Below are positions 46,372 through 55,220 of a stretch of 64,000 nucleotides of DNA, piece by piece; within the stretch, counting starts at the first letter, position 1; each line of letters begins with the position of its first letter. The stretch is from NCBI RefSeq assembly GCF_026559675.1, contig NZ_CP092891.1, positions 1,736,001-1,800,000 of the forward strand. Direction: 5' to 3'. Under the pieces are notes generated by a model that saw only the letters and a list, made by a program, of their open reading frames with translations, ran no database searches and was not told where the DNA came from. Source of the stretch: Microbacterium oxydans. Lineage in GTDB: Bacteria > Actinomycetota > Actinomycetes > Actinomycetales > Microbacteriaceae. The position numbers and the translations under genes were made by a program.

Positions 46372-48081
46372 TCAGCCGCGGGTGCGGGACGGGATATCGA
46401 GTCCGTGTCGTTCGTTCAGCAGCTGCCGGGTCTGGTCGAGCTCGGCATCGTGGCGCGAACGGTCCCAGCCGAGCATCGGCGCGAGGGCGTCGGCGATCTC
46501 GTCGAGCACCTCGGCGTCCGCATTGCCGGTGAAGGCGATGCTGGTGCGGCGCAGGACCACGTCCTCGAGGCGCGCCACCAGTTCGTTCTGCACCATCCAC
46601 TCGAGCTCGCGCGTCGAGAGGTCGCCGCCGGCGAGCGGGGCGTCCGCTCCCTGCTCGACGTACTCCCACACCTGCGCGGCGCGGGTGCCGTAGCGGGCGA
46701 GCAGGCGCTCGGCCCGTGCTCCGGCTCCGGGCAGGTTCTCCTGGATCCAGATGCGCTTGGCCTTCTCGGTACGCGGGAAGTCGCGGCCGCCGCCGATCGC
46801 GCGTCCCGCCGTGGAGACGGTGCGGGTGCGGTCGATCAGCCCCAGGACGACGTCCGAGAGCGACTCGCCGAGCGCGCGGAACGTCGTCCACTTGCCGCCG
46901 ACGAGGCTCACGAGCGGGACGGCGCCCTTCTCGTCCACCTCGACGCGGTAGTCGCGGGAGACGAATCCGGGTGCCGTGTCCTCATGACGCGGCAGCGGGC
47001 GGATGCCCGAGAACTTGTACACGATCTGGTCGCGTGCGACCGGGATCGTCGGGAACACGTGGTGGATGAGATCGAAGAAGTAGTCGACCTCCTCCTCGGT
47101 GCACACCGGCACCTCGCGAGGGTCGGCGTCGATGTCGGTGGTGCCGACCAGGACGCGGCCCTTGAGCGGGTAGATGAGCACGATGCGGCCGTCGGAGTGC
47201 TCGAAGAAGATCTCGCGGCCCTGCGTGGCCTCGAGGAGCTCCGGGTGGTCGAGCACGATGTGCGAGCCCTTGGTGCCGCCCATGAAGCGGGTGTCCGTGC
47301 CCAGGGCGTCGTTCGTCAGGTCCGTCCACGGGCCCGAGGCGTTCACGACGACGTCGGCCTGCACCGTGAACTCGGTGCCGCTCTCGCGATCGCGGAGCAC
47401 GACCTTGTCGCCGTCGCGGGCGATCGCCTCGACGTAGTTCAGCGCGTGCGTGCCGGGGTGTGCGGAGCGGCCGTCCTGCAGGACGTCCAGCGCGAGACGC
47501 TCGGGATCGTGCATGGAGGCGTCGTAGTACGTCGCGGTGTACTTGATCTTCGGGTCGAGCGAGGGCAGCTCGGCGAGCGACTTCTTGCGACCGAGGAAGC
47601 GGTGGCGCGGGACCGTGCCGCCGTCACGGGAGAACGTGTCGTAGATCGTGAGGCCGACCTTGATGAGGAACGCGCCGCGCTCCTGCGGCTTCCCGCTCTT
47701 GTGCGTGAGGAAGCGCAGCGGGGCCGACAGGATGCCCGAGAACGTCGAGTAGATCGGGATCGTGGTCTGCAGCGGCTTGACGTAGTGCGGGGCGATCTTG
47801 AGGAGGCCGTTGCGCTCCTCGACCGACTCGCGCACGAGACGGAACTCGCCGTTCTCCAGGTAGCGGATACCGCCGTGGATCATGTGGCTCGATGCGGACG
47901 ACGCGCCGGACGCGAAGTCGCCGCGTTCGACGAGGACCACGTCGACTCCCTGCAGAGCCAGGTCCCGGAACGTGGAGATCCCGTTGATCCCGCCGCCGAT
48001 GACGAGGACGCTCGTGCGTCCGGATTCACGAACCGCGCGAACCTCCGCGCGCTCCGCTGACGAGTGTGTCGAATCGATCAT
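46372..48081 (-). CDS. glpD: Aerobic glycerol-3-phosphate dehydrogenase
   Basis: A 569-residue FAD enzyme that oxidises glycerol-3-phosphate to DHAP at the membrane, passing electrons to quinone. The FAD motif is VIGGGINGIS near 26-35, followed by SSHMIHGGIRYLE. A C-terminal helical domain is present. The ATG at 48081 has AAGGAAGAGAGGG upstream. It is first in the glp series and divergent from a SorC-type regulator. Confidence 0.96.
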   Translation of the reverse strand: MIDSTHSSAERAEVRAVRESGRTSVLVIGGGINGISTFRDLALQGVDVVLVERGDFASGASSASSHMIHGGIRYLENGEFRLVRESVEERNGLLKIAPHYVKPLQTTIPIYSTFSGILSAPLRFLTHKSGKPQERGAFLIKVGLTIYDTFSRDGGTVPRHRFLGRKKSLAELPSLDPKIKYTATYYDASMHDPERLALDVLQDGRSAHPGTHALNYVEAIARDGDKVVLRDRESGTEFTVQADVVVNASGPWTDLTNDALGTDTRFMGGTKGSHIVLDHPELLEATQGREIFFEHSDGRIVLIYPLKGRVLVGTTDIDADPREVPVCTEEEVDYFFDLIHHVFPTIPVARDQIVYKFSGIRPLPRHEDTAPGFVSRDYRVEVDEKGAVPLVSLVGGKWTTFRALGESLSDVVLGLIDRTRTVSTAGRAIGGGRDFPRTEKAKRIWIQENLPGAGARAERLLARYGTRAAQVWEYVEQGADAPLAGGDLSTRELEWMVQNELVARLEDVVLRRTSIAFTGNADAEVLDEIADALAPMLGWDRSRHDAELDQTRQLLNERHGLDIPSRTRG

Positions 48082-48111
48082 CGTCGACCCTCTCTTCCTT
48101 GCTTGCCAACC

Positions 48112-48140
48112 AGCATCGACCTGTGTGGCATCCCGCGCAA
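48112..48140 (-). promoter_or_regulatory. Probable glpD promoter
   Basis: On the minus strand TTGCGC (48140-48135) and GATGCT (48117-48112) are 17 nt apart, about 30 nt before the glpD ATG. The 14-bp palindrome lies just upstream of the -35. Confidence 0.4.
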
Positions 48141-48146
48141 GCCCAC

Positions 48147-48160
48147 TGCACATATGTGCA
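48147..48160. promoter_or_regulatory. Operator: perfect 14-bp palindrome
   Basis: TGCACATATGTGCA is a perfect palindrome between glpD and the SorC-type gene, 25 nt before the latter. Position upstream of the glpD -35 suits an activator site or a shared autoregulatory operator. Confidence 0.7.
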
Positions 48161-48184
48161 AGGATCGAGGATGAGGAGGTCGTC

Positions 48185-49156
48185 ATGGCCGGTCAAGGTG
48201 CGGAATCGCGCGACAGCAAGCTGATCGCGGCGCTCACCGCCGCGCAGCTCTACTACATGCAGGACAAGACGATGGAGGTCATCGCACAGGAGCTCGGCAC
48301 GTCGCGATCATCCGTGTCGCGCCTGCTGAGCTTCGCCCGGGAGAGCGGCCTGGTCGACATCCGCATCAATTCTCCGCTGGAGCGCCTCGGCATGCTCGAG
48401 CAGCGCATCCGCGACCGTCATCGGGTGGCTGCGCACGTGGTGCCGATGCCGGAGATCCTGAGCGAGGTCGAGCGGCTCGAGCGCGTGGCGCTCACGGCCG
48501 GGCGGCTGCTGTCGCAGTTCGTCGACTCGAACATGGTGATCGGTGTGGCCTGGGGATCCACCATCAGCGCCGTCAGCCGTGGACTCACGCAGAAGGAGAC
48601 GCACAACACGACGTTCGTCCAGCTGAACGGGGCCGGGAACACGCAGACGACAGGGGTCGAGTACTCGAGCGACATCCTGCAGCGATTCGGGAGCGCGTTC
48701 GGTGCACAGGTGCAGCAGTTCCCCGTCCCCGCCTTCTTCGACGACCCCGCGACGCGCGAGGCGATGTGGCGGGAGCGCAGCACCAGGCGCGTGCTGGATC
48801 TGCAGGCGAAGATGGACGTGGCCGTGTTCAGTCTGGGTTCGCCCGCCGCCGAGGTCCCGAGCCGGGTCTACGTGGGCGGCTACCTCGGGCGGGACGACTA
48901 CCGCAGCCTCCGTGAGGATCACGCGATCGGCGACGTCGCCACCGTGTTCTTCCGATCCGACGGATCCTGGCGTGACATCCGCGTCAACGCGCGAGCGACC
49001 GGGCCGGGCCTGGATCGTCTGCGCCGGGTGCCGCGTCGGGTCTGCGTCGTGTCCGGCATCCCGAAGCTCGTGAGCCTCCGCGCCGCGCTCTCAGCGGGAC
49101 TCGTCACCGATGTGGTCCTGGACGAGGGGCTGGCGAGGCGCCTGGTCGAGGACTGA
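48185..49156 (+). CDS. SorC/DeoR-type sugar-binding regulator
   Basis: A 323-residue SorC-family regulator. The HTH is at about 25-55 (TMEVIAQELGTSRSSVSRLLSFARESGLV). The C-terminal domain (about 70-320) is the NagB-like sugar-phosphate sensor (GVAWGSTISAVSRGL; KLVSLRAALSAGLVTDVVLDE). The ATG at 48185 has GAGGAGG upstream. Its divergent position and the shared palindrome indicate control of glpD-glpF-glpK, possibly sensing glycerol-3-phosphate or DHAP. This is in place of the DeoR-type GlpR known elsewhere. Confidence 0.9.
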   Translation: MAGQGAESRDSKLIAALTAAQLYYMQDKTMEVIAQELGTSRSSVSRLLSFARESGLVDIRINSPLERLGMLEQRIRDRHRVAAHVVPMPEILSEVERLERVALTAGRLLSQFVDSNMVIGVAWGSTISAVSRGLTQKETHNTTFVQLNGAGNTQTTGVEYSSDILQRFGSAFGAQVQQFPVPAFFDDPATREAMWRERSTRRVLDLQAKMDVAVFSLGSPAAEVPSRVYVGGYLGRDDYRSLREDHAIGDVATVFFRSDGSWRDIRVNARATGPGLDRLRRVPRRVCVVSGIPKLVSLRAALSAGLVTDVVLDEGLARRLVED

Positions 49157-49167
49157 GCGAGGGTCCG

Positions 49168-50319
49168 CTACGCCTCGTCGGTCGAGGACTCGGGGCCGGA
49201 GCGGAACTCGCGGATGAGGTGCTGCACCACGGCCGTGAGATCGCCCGCGGTGGCATTGGCGATCACGAGCTGCCGCTCGTAGCTCGCTCCGTTCTCGAGG
49301 GTCGTGGCGTTGCCGCCGAACTCCCGCACGCAGCCGAGCTCGACGGCGATGGGGGCGAGTTCCTCGATGACCTCGGCGAGATGTTCGCGTACGGGGCGCT
49401 GTGCGCCGGCGGCGTCGACGATCACCCGCGCATCGAGTCCGTAGCGTGCGGCCCGCCACTTGTTCTCGCGGTGGAACCAGGCCGGGAGCTCGGGCAGCGT
49501 CCGCCCCTCGTCGAGCATGCGGGAGAAGTGCTCCACCAGAACCTGGACGAGCGCCGCGACGGACGCGAGCTCGGGGAGGGTCGAGAGGCCGTCGCACGCG
49601 CGCACCTCGATGGTGCCCCAGCGGGGAGCGGGGCGGATGTCCCAGCGGACCTCCGTGGCGTCGGCCATCACCCCGGTGCGGACCATGTCGTCGAGGTACG
49701 ACTCGTACTCGGACCAGTCGCGCAGCGGCCAGGGGAGGCCCGCGGTCGGGAGCTGCTGGAACACCAGCGCGCGGTTCGACGCGTAGCCGGTGCGCTCGCC
49801 CGCCCAGAACGGGCTCGATGCCGAAAGTGCCTGAAGGTGCGGCAGGAAGGCGGAGAGGGCGTTGATGATGGGGAACACCTTGCGGTGGTCCTCGACGCCG
49901 ATGTGGACGTGGATGCCCCAGATCATCATGTTGCGCCCCCACCACTGGGTGCGCTCGATGAGCGTGTGATAGCGAGACTTGTCCGTCACCTGCTGGTCGT
50001 ACCACTGGGCGAACGGGTGGCTGCCCGCCGAGAGCAGCTCGATTCCGGCCGGATCCGTCGCCGATCGCACGGCCGTGATCGCGTTCGCGATGTCGTCGAC
50101 GGCGTGCGCCACCGAGTCTCCGATGCCGCTGGTGACCTCGATCGTGTTGGTGAGCAGCTCGCCCGTGACCGTGTGGCGCTCATCGGCGCTCTCGGCTTCG
50201 AGGGCGGCGAGCAGTTCGGGGGCGCGCCCCACCAGATCACCGCTCACGGGATCCGCGAGCATGATCTCCCATTCGAGGCCGACGGTGGAGCGGGCCGAGG
50301 AGGCGAACTCGAGTTTCAC
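49168..50319 (-). CDS. YbdK-type carboxylate-amine ligase (GCS2 family)
   Basis: A 383-residue protein of the glutamate-cysteine ligase 2 family. STVGLEWEIMLAD at the N-terminus, GIHVHIGVEDH and FHRENKWRAARYGLDA are family marks. YbdK has weak Glu-Cys ligase activity in vitro. Actinobacteria use mycothiol, so glutathione synthesis is not implied, and the true amine and carboxylate substrates are unknown. The GTG at 50319 is chosen because CAGACT lies exactly 6 nt upstream; a GTG 6 nt earlier is the alternative. Confidence 0.88.
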   Translation of the reverse strand: MKLEFASSARSTVGLEWEIMLADPVSGDLVGRAPELLAALEAESADERHTVTGELLTNTIEVTSGIGDSVAHAVDDIANAITAVRSATDPAGIELLSAGSHPFAQWYDQQVTDKSRYHTLIERTQWWGRNMMIWGIHVHIGVEDHRKVFPIINALSAFLPHLQALSASSPFWAGERTGYASNRALVFQQLPTAGLPWPLRDWSEYESYLDDMVRTGVMADATEVRWDIRPAPRWGTIEVRACDGLSTLPELASVAALVQVLVEHFSRMLDEGRTLPELPAWFHRENKWRAARYGLDARVIVDAAGAQRPVREHLAEVIEELAPIAVELGCVREFGGNATTLENGASYERQLVIANATAGDLTAVVQHLIREFRSGPESSTDEA

Positions 50320-50397
50320 CCGCACAGTCTGGCATGCGCATGACGCGACACGGGAACGGCCGTGTCTCCACGTTTCGCGCCTGGCGCGCGCATCTGG

Positions 50398-50403
50398 CAG
50401 AAT
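50398..50403 (+). promoter_or_regulatory. -10 box CAGAAT of the rpsP operon
   Basis: CAGAAT, the same box as before rplS, lies at the 5' edge of a hairpin in the rpsP leader. The -35 is unclear. Confidence 0.45.
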
Positions 50404-50432
50404 AGAGGGTCGGACGGCTGCTCGACCCTCTA
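50403..50432 (+). promoter_or_regulatory. Hairpin at the 5' end of the rpsP leader
   Basis: TAGAGGGTCG (50403-50412) pairs perfectly with CGACCCTCTA (50423-50432). It begins at the -10 box and ends 96 nt before rpsP. If transcribed it would cap the mRNA; ribosomal-protein leaders often hold such regulatory structures. As DNA it could instead be an operator. Confidence 0.5.
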
Positions 50433-50528
50433 TCCAGCTTTCGTCCACACTCATTTGAGCTTCCGCCGGGTGTGCACCCCACTCTCCAGGCGATCAGTTC
50501 GTTTCCTTCCACACAATTCAGGAGAATC

Positions 50529-50963
50529 GTGGCTGTCAAGATTCGTCTCAAGCGCCTGGGCAAGATCCGTGCGCCGTACTACCGCATCGTCGTCGCCGAC
50601 TCGAAGACCAAGCGCGATGGTCGCGTGATCGAGGAGATCGGCAAGTACCACCCCACCGAGGAGCCCTCGTTCATCGAGGTCGACTCCGAGCGGGCGCAGT
50701 ACTGGCTCTCCGTCGGCGCGCAGCCGACCGAGCAGGTCGCCGCCATCCTCAAGATCACGGGTGACTGGGGCAAGTTCAAGGGCGACAAGGACGCGAAGTC
50801 CACGCTCAAGGTCGCCGAGCCGAAGGCACCCTTCGAGATCGACGCGTCCAAGAAGTCCGTCGTCAAGCCCAAGGCGGAGAAGAAGGTGGAGGCTCCCGCT
50901 GAGGAGGCTCCCGCCGCGGCCGACGCGGAGGCCGCTGAGGCTCCCGCCGCAGACGCAGAGTAA
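50529..50963 (+). CDS. rpsP: 30S ribosomal protein S16
   Basis: A 144-residue S16 with the family start [23 protein letters not shown] and a long Lys/Ala/Glu-rich C-terminal tail common in actinobacteria. The GTG at 50529 is preceded by AGGAG at good spacing. It opens the rpsP-khpA-rimM-trmD ribosome-maturation operon. Confidence 0.96.
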   Translation: MAVKIRLKRLGKIRAPYYRIVVADSKTKRDGRVIEEIGKYHPTEEPSFIEVDSERAQYWLSVGAQPTEQVAAILKITGDWGKFKGDKDAKSTLKVAEPKAPFEIDASKKSVVKPKAEKKVEAPAEEAPAAADAEAAEAPAADAE

Positions 50964-50969
50964 TCCGTC

Positions 50970-51200
50970 GTGCTCGCCGCCGCGCTCGAACACATCGTCA
51001 AGGGGATCGTCGATCACCCGGAGGATGTCCGCATCAACGAATCCACTTCGCCGCGAGGCGACCTCCTCGAGGTGCGCGTGCACCCCGATGACCGTGGACG
51101 CGTGATCGGGCGCGGCGGCCGCACCGCGAAGGCCCTTCGCACCCTCGTCAGCGCTCTCGCTGACGGGCGTCGGGTCCGCGTCGATGTCGCGGACGACTGA
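50970..51200 (+). CDS. khpA: KH-domain RNA-binding protein KhpA
   Basis: A 76-residue single KH domain. The VIGRGGRTAKALRTL stretch holds the GxxG loop (GRGG). It starts with GTG 6 nt after rpsP and overlaps rimM by 17 nt. KhpA proteins, with KhpB, bind many RNAs and influence envelope growth in Gram-positives. Confidence 0.92.
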   Translation: MLAAALEHIVKGIVDHPEDVRINESTSPRGDLLEVRVHPDDRGRVIGRGGRTAKALRTLVSALADGRRVRVDVADD

Positions 51201-51801
51201 CGTGGTGCCGAAGGACCGAAACCAGGGCAAGAACCAGCTCCGTGTCGGGCGCCTCGTCAAGGCGCACGGTCTCAAGGGCGGTCTCAAGCTCGAGCTGTAC
51301 ACCGACAATCCCGAGGGCCGTTTCACCCCCGGTGCTGGATTCACGTTGCAGGTGCCCGAGGCATCTCCGTGGCACGGCAAGGAGATCACCGTCCGCGAGT
51401 ATCGCGTGATGAACGGCAACCCGGTCGTCTTCTTCGATGACGTCGACGACCGCGATGCCGCCGACAGCCTGGTCCGCGCCATCCTGTGGATCGATCAGGA
51501 TGCGGACGAGGTCGAGGATGACGCGTGGTTCGACCACCAGCTCGTCGGTCTCGATGTGGTCCGCGACGACACGGTCATCGGCCGCGTCGTCCGCGTCGAG
51601 CACTTCCCCGCGCAGGACCTGCTCATCGTCAAGGCGGGCGAGAACGAGGTCATGGTCCCGTTCGTCGCGGCCATCGTGCCGACCGTCGACGTGGCGGCCG
51701 GACGGGTGATCGTGACCCCGCCGCCCGGGCTGTTCGAGGAGCTTCCGGGCGCCGCGGACACCGAGTCGCCGTCGGGTTCCGACGCCGACGCGTCCGAGTG
51801 A
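51184..51801 (+). CDS. rimM: Ribosome maturation factor RimM
   Basis: A 205-residue 16S-processing protein. [25 protein letters not shown] is the N-terminal RimM domain, and the PRC-barrel domain follows ([12 protein letters not shown] to [13 protein letters not shown]). The ATG at 51184 overlaps khpA by 17 nt; GTG codons at 51202 and 51205 are credible alternatives and would remove the overlap. It precedes trmD in the standard order. Confidence 0.93.
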   Translation: MSRTTDVVPKDRNQGKNQLRVGRLVKAHGLKGGLKLELYTDNPEGRFTPGAGFTLQVPEASPWHGKEITVREYRVMNGNPVVFFDDVDDRDAADSLVRAILWIDQDADEVEDDAWFDHQLVGLDVVRDDTVIGRVVRVEHFPAQDLLIVKAGENEVMVPFVAAIVPTVDVAAGRVIVTPPPGLFEELPGAADTESPSGSDADASE

Positions 51802-51808
51802 CCGCTGG

Positions 51809-51814
51809 TACGGT
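51809..51814 (+). promoter_or_regulatory. -10 box TACGGT of trmD
   Basis: TACGGT ends 6 nt before the trmD GTG, suggesting an internal leaderless promoter in the rpsP operon. Confidence 0.5.
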
Positions 51815-51820
51815 TCCTCC

Positions 51821-52540
51821 GTGCGCATCGACGTCCTCTCCATCTTCCCGTCGTACTTCGACGGTCTGACGCTCTCCCTGCTCGGGAAGGCCCAGGAATC
51901 CGGGATCATCGACCTCCGCGTCCGCGACCTGCGGGACTGGGCGTTCGATCGTCATCGCACGGTGGACGACACGCCCTACGGCGGCGGTGCCGGCATGGTG
52001 ATGAAGCCCGAGCCGTGGGGTCTCGCACTCGATGAGGTCGCGGGGTCGTCGAAGGATCAGGGTGCCGAGCGCCCGACCATCATCTTCCCGTCTCCGGCGG
52101 GGGAGGTCTTCACGCAGAAGACCGCTCGTCAGCTGGCCACCCGCGAGCACCTCGTCTTCGGCTGCGGTCGCTATGAGGGCATCGACGAGCGGGTGTTCGA
52201 GTACGCGGCGGACCTCGGCGAGGTGCGGCTGATCAGCCTCGGGGACTACGTACTCAACGGGGGAGAGGTCGCCACCATGGCGATGATCGAGGCCATCGGC
52301 CGGCTCATCCCCGGGGTGGTCGGCAATCCGGAGAGCCTCGTCGAGGAATCCCACGAGGACGGCCTGCTGGAGTACCCGTCGTACACGAAACCGGCGTCGT
52401 GGCTCGATCGCTCCGTGCCGGATGTGCTGCTGAGCGGAAACCACGGCGCGATCGCGCGCTGGCGTCGCGAACAGCAGCTCGAGCGGACGCGCCGCCGCCG
52501 GCCCGACCTGCTGGCGGGGGACGAAGCCCTTCCGTCCTGA
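51821..52540 (+). CDS. trmD: tRNA (guanine(37)-N1)-methyltransferase
   Basis: A 239-residue SPOUT-class enzyme that makes m1G37 and prevents frameshifting. It shows [31 protein letters not shown], the knot segments [13 protein letters not shown] and [13 protein letters not shown], and the YPSYTKP region. The GTG start follows rimM by 19 nt. It converges with the phosphatase gene. Confidence 0.97.
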   Translation: MRIDVLSIFPSYFDGLTLSLLGKAQESGIIDLRVRDLRDWAFDRHRTVDDTPYGGGAGMVMKPEPWGLALDEVAGSSKDQGAERPTIIFPSPAGEVFTQKTARQLATREHLVFGCGRYEGIDERVFEYAADLGEVRLISLGDYVLNGGEVATMAMIEAIGRLIPGVVGNPESLVEESHEDGLLEYPSYTKPASWLDRSVPDVLLSGNHGAIARWRREQQLERTRRRRPDLLAGDEALPS

Positions 52541-52558
52541 GCCCACGCAGGCCTCTCT

Positions 52559-53152
52559 TCAGAGCATCCGCTCCCCGGTCCGGTCGATCTCGAAGACCAC
52601 CCCGTGCGGATGCCGCAGACCGAGCGCGGTGGGGGAGTCCAGGCCGCGGAGCTCCGCGCGCAGCATGCGTCCGATCATCTCGTGGCTCACCAGCAGGGGC
52701 ACGCCGTCGGACGACCATCCGCAGCTGCTGAGCGCCTTGCGCGCACGAGCCCGCGCCTGGGCATAGCTCTCTCCGCCCGGAAACGCCCATCCGTAGCGAT
52801 TGGCGGCGCGCTCCTCGCGGGCGGTGGGATGGAGCTCGTCGATCTCCTCCCAGGTCATCCCCGCCAGCTCGCCATGGTCCACCTCGGCGAGATCCGGCAC
52901 CTCGATGACGTCGGCCCCGAGGCGCTCCGCGATGATGACCGCCGTCTGCATGGCCCGGCCCAGGGGACTGGTGCACACCGTGAGGATCCCGCGGTCGGCG
53001 AGCCGCTCCGCGATCTCCCGGGCCTGTGCCACGCCCCGGTCCGTGAGCGGAGAGTCGAGTTGCCCCTGCAGTCGACGCTCGAGGTTCCAGGCCGTCTGCC
53101 CATGCCGAGCGAGGAACAGTCGCTCCGGCACGTGACGGTCCTGCGGGATCAT
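52559..53152 (-). CDS. Histidine phosphatase family protein
   Basis: A 197-residue phosphoglycerate-mutase-like phosphatase. The catalytic RHG is at 16-18 (LFLARHGQTAWN), with the second active-site His in VSHEMIGR. Substrates of this family include phosphosugars and cofactor phosphates; not assigned here. CATTCT lies 6 nt before the ATG, a leaderless arrangement. Confidence 0.9.
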   Translation of the reverse strand: MIPQDRHVPERLFLARHGQTAWNLERRLQGQLDSPLTDRGVAQAREIAERLADRGILTVCTSPLGRAMQTAVIIAERLGADVIEVPDLAEVDHGELAGMTWEEIDELHPTAREERAANRYGWAFPGGESYAQARARARKALSSCGWSSDGVPLLVSHEMIGRMLRAELRGLDSPTALGLRHPHGVVFEIDRTGERML

Positions 53153-53204
53153 GCACTCAGAATGGCATACGCCGCCGGTCGCGGTCTCCTGCCGGAAACC
53201 GCCG

Positions 53205-53987
53205 TCAGTCGACGCCGAGGAAGGACCGGTCCGTCAGGATGATGGGTCCGTCGTCCGTGATGGCGATCGTGTGCTCGGAGTGTGCACCACGGGAGCCGTC
53301 GACGCTGCGCAGCGTCCAGCCGTCCGGGTCGGTCACGAGCTCGTCGGTCGTCGCGAGGAACCAGGGCTCCAGAGCGAGGACCAGGCCGGCGCGCAGCGGG
53401 AAGCCCCGGCCGGCGCGGCCGTCGTTCGGCACGTGCGGATCCCCGTGCATGGTGCGACCGACGCCGTGTCCGCCGAAGTCGGTGTTGATCGAGTAGCCCT
53501 CGCCGTGGGCGACCGCGGCGACGGCCGCGGAGATGTCGCCGATGCGGTTGCCGACCGTCGCGGTCTCGATCGCGGCGGTCAGGGCGCGTTCGGTGGTGTC
53601 GATGAGGCGGAGGTCCTCCTCGCGCGCGGTGCCGACCACGAACGAGACGGCGGAGTCGGCGACCCAGCCGTCGACGGAGACGGCGAAGTCGAGCGTGACG
53701 AGATCGCCGTCGCGCAGTGAGTAGTCGTGGGGGAGCCCGTGCAGCACGGCGTCGTTGACGGAGGTGCAGATGACCTTGCCGAACGGACTCGCGCCGAAGG
53801 AGGGGTGGTAGTCGATGTAGCAGGACTCCGCCCCGGCCTTGCGGATCATGTCGTGCGCGCGGCGATCGATCGAGAGGAGATTCGTCCCGACCTTCGTCTC
53901 ATCGCGGAGCGTCGCCAGGGTCTCTGCGACGAACCGGCCGGCGGCGCGCATCTCTTGGATCTCGGCAGGGGTGCGCAATTCGATCAT
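53205..53987 (-). CDS. map: Methionine aminopeptidase type I
   Basis: A 260-residue enzyme removing initiator Met. Metal ligands D100, D111, H174, E207 and E238 are all present, as is the conserved H83. The ATG at 53987 has GAGAGGA upstream; an earlier in-frame ATG adds eight unlikely residues. Here it is not in the adk-map-infA operon, so a second Map may exist elsewhere. Confidence 0.95.
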   Translation of the reverse strand: MIELRTPAEIQEMRAAGRFVAETLATLRDETKVGTNLLSIDRRAHDMIRKAGAESCYIDYHPSFGASPFGKVICTSVNDAVLHGLPHDYSLRDGDLVTLDFAVSVDGWVADSAVSFVVGTAREEDLRLIDTTERALTAAIETATVGNRIGDISAAVAAVAHGEGYSINTDFGGHGVGRTMHGDPHVPNDGRAGRGFPLRAGLVLALEPWFLATTDELVTDPDGWTLRSVDGSRGAHSEHTIAITDDGPIILTDRSFLGVD

Positions 53988-54085
53988 CGGGTGTCCTCTC
54001 GTCCCCTCCATTCTCCCTGATCGGGAGGGGACGATCCCGCCGAGCGCTCTCAGCGAACACCGGGTTCGGCGCTGGACGGTCGTCG

Positions 54086-54091
54086 TACGAT
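54086..54091 (+). promoter_or_regulatory. -10 box TACGAT
   Basis: TACGAT ends 6 nt before the ATG at 54098. Confidence 0.5.
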
Positions 54092-54097
54092 CGGGGC

Positions 54098-54586
54098 ATG
54101 TGGTTGCGACAGGCCTTCTTCCGCTGGCTCCTCCCGGCGGCCTTCCTGCTGCCGCTGTGGCTGCTCATCGGATGGGGTGTCTTCCAGGGCGGCTGGTCGA
54201 TCCTCTGGGTGCTGCTCATCGCGATGCCCTCCGTCTTCCTCGGACAGCTCCTGCTCACGCTCCTCACCCGTTCCCGTCCGTCGGTGCGCATCGAGCGCGC
54301 CGTGTCCTGGTGGGACGTCGCCGGGTTCAGCGTCTGGCACGGTCTCACGATCGCTGTCGGCTTCTTCATCGACGGGGTGTTCCCGTGGCTGCTCACCGGA
54401 GCGATCGTCGCGGGTATCGGTCTCGTCTGGCTGCAGATCTGGCAGCTGTGGAACGAGGCCAGGGGCAGCGGGACGCGTCTTCGCGAGACCATCTCGTGGT
54501 CGACGATCCCCACGGTCGACGAGCCGGCGCCGCCGACGCGCGCACACGAGGTCATCGTGGTGCGGGAGACCGACATCCGCGACTGA
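54098..54586 (+). CDS. Hypothetical membrane protein
   Basis: A 162-residue protein with four hydrophobic, Trp-rich segments (about 8-30, 34-56, 75-92 and 97-116). A cytosolic tail carries conserved-looking acidic residues. No family is recognised. It lies alone between map and rplS and has a leaderless-type promoter. Function unknown. Confidence 0.75.
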   Translation: MWLRQAFFRWLLPAAFLLPLWLLIGWGVFQGGWSILWVLLIAMPSVFLGQLLLTLLTRSRPSVRIERAVSWWDVAGFSVWHGLTIAVGFFIDGVFPWLLTGAIVAGIGLVWLQIWQLWNEARGSGTRLRETISWSTIPTVDEPAPPTRAHEVIVVRETDIRD

Positions 54587-54595
54587 GGTCCCGTT

Positions 54596-54624
54596 TTGGC
54601 CGGGCGCGGCATCCATGGCAGAAT
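54596..54624 (+). promoter_or_regulatory. rplS promoter
   Basis: TTGGCC (54596-54601) and CAGAAT (54619-54624) are separated by 17 nt, about 130 nt before rplS. The leader between is unusually long and could hold regulatory structure. Confidence 0.6.
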
Positions 54625-54754
54625 GGATGATTGTGCTGTGACCGGCTCTGCCACAGGGGAGCCCGCGGACGCGTCAGCTCCGTACAGCTCAATCCTCTTC
54701 TTGTTCCTTTGAAAACATGCATGCGACCTGTGGCGGGTGCAGAGAGAGACGATC

Positions 54755-55102
54755 ATGCAGATCCTCGACGCCGTCGACGCGGCTTCCCTCCGTTCGGACA
54801 TCCCGGACTTCTTCCCCGGTGACACCGTCAAGGTGCACGTCAACATCACCGAGGGCAGCCGCTCTCGTATCCAGGTCTTCCAGGGCGTCGTCATCGGCCG
54901 CCAGGGCGACAGCGTGCGCGAGACCTTCACGGTCCGCAAGATCAGCTTCCAGGTGGGCGTCGAGCGTACCTTCCCCGTGCACTCCCCGGTGATCGACCAC
55001 ATCGAGGTCGTCACCCGCGGTGACGTGCGTCGCGCGAAGCTCTACTACCTCCGCCAGCTCCGTGGCAAGAAGGCGAAGATCAAGGAGAAGCGCGACCGCT
55101 GA
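54755..55102 (+). CDS. rplS: 50S ribosomal protein L19
   Basis: A 115-residue L19 ([26 protein letters not shown]-type strand; KLYYLR near the end). It bridges to the 30S subunit. The ATG at 54755 follows AGAGAGAGACGATC; an ATG 18 nt upstream is less likely. A strong hairpin terminates it. Confidence 0.97.
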   Translation: MQILDAVDAASLRSDIPDFFPGDTVKVHVNITEGSRSRIQVFQGVVIGRQGDSVRETFTVRKISFQVGVERTFPVHSPVIDHIEVVTRGDVRRAKLYYLRQLRGKKAKIKEKRDR

Positions 55103-55115
55103 CGCGCAGGTTCTC

Positions 55116-55152
55116 CACAGCACCCCAGGACACGATGTCCTGGGGTGCTGTG
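55116..55152 (+). terminator. rplS terminator
   Basis: A perfect 16-bp stem, CACAGCACCCCAGGAC (55116-55131) with its complement at 55137-55152, followed by TTCTCT. Confidence 0.88.
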
Positions 55153-55220
55153 TTCTCTCCCCGGTGTGCGAACCTTGATGTGGTCGCGCCAAAGCGGTGT
55201 AAGACTCGAGAAGGAACCCG

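Noticed and set aside
46297..48060. 587-codon plus-strand frame across glpD
   Set aside because: Antisense shadow of glpD; no motif, no promoter.
49168..50319. Calling the YbdK-type gene a glutathione-synthesis gshA
   Set aside because: The family is GCS2/YbdK, and actinobacteria rely on mycothiol. No gshB is near, so a specific glutathione role is not supported.
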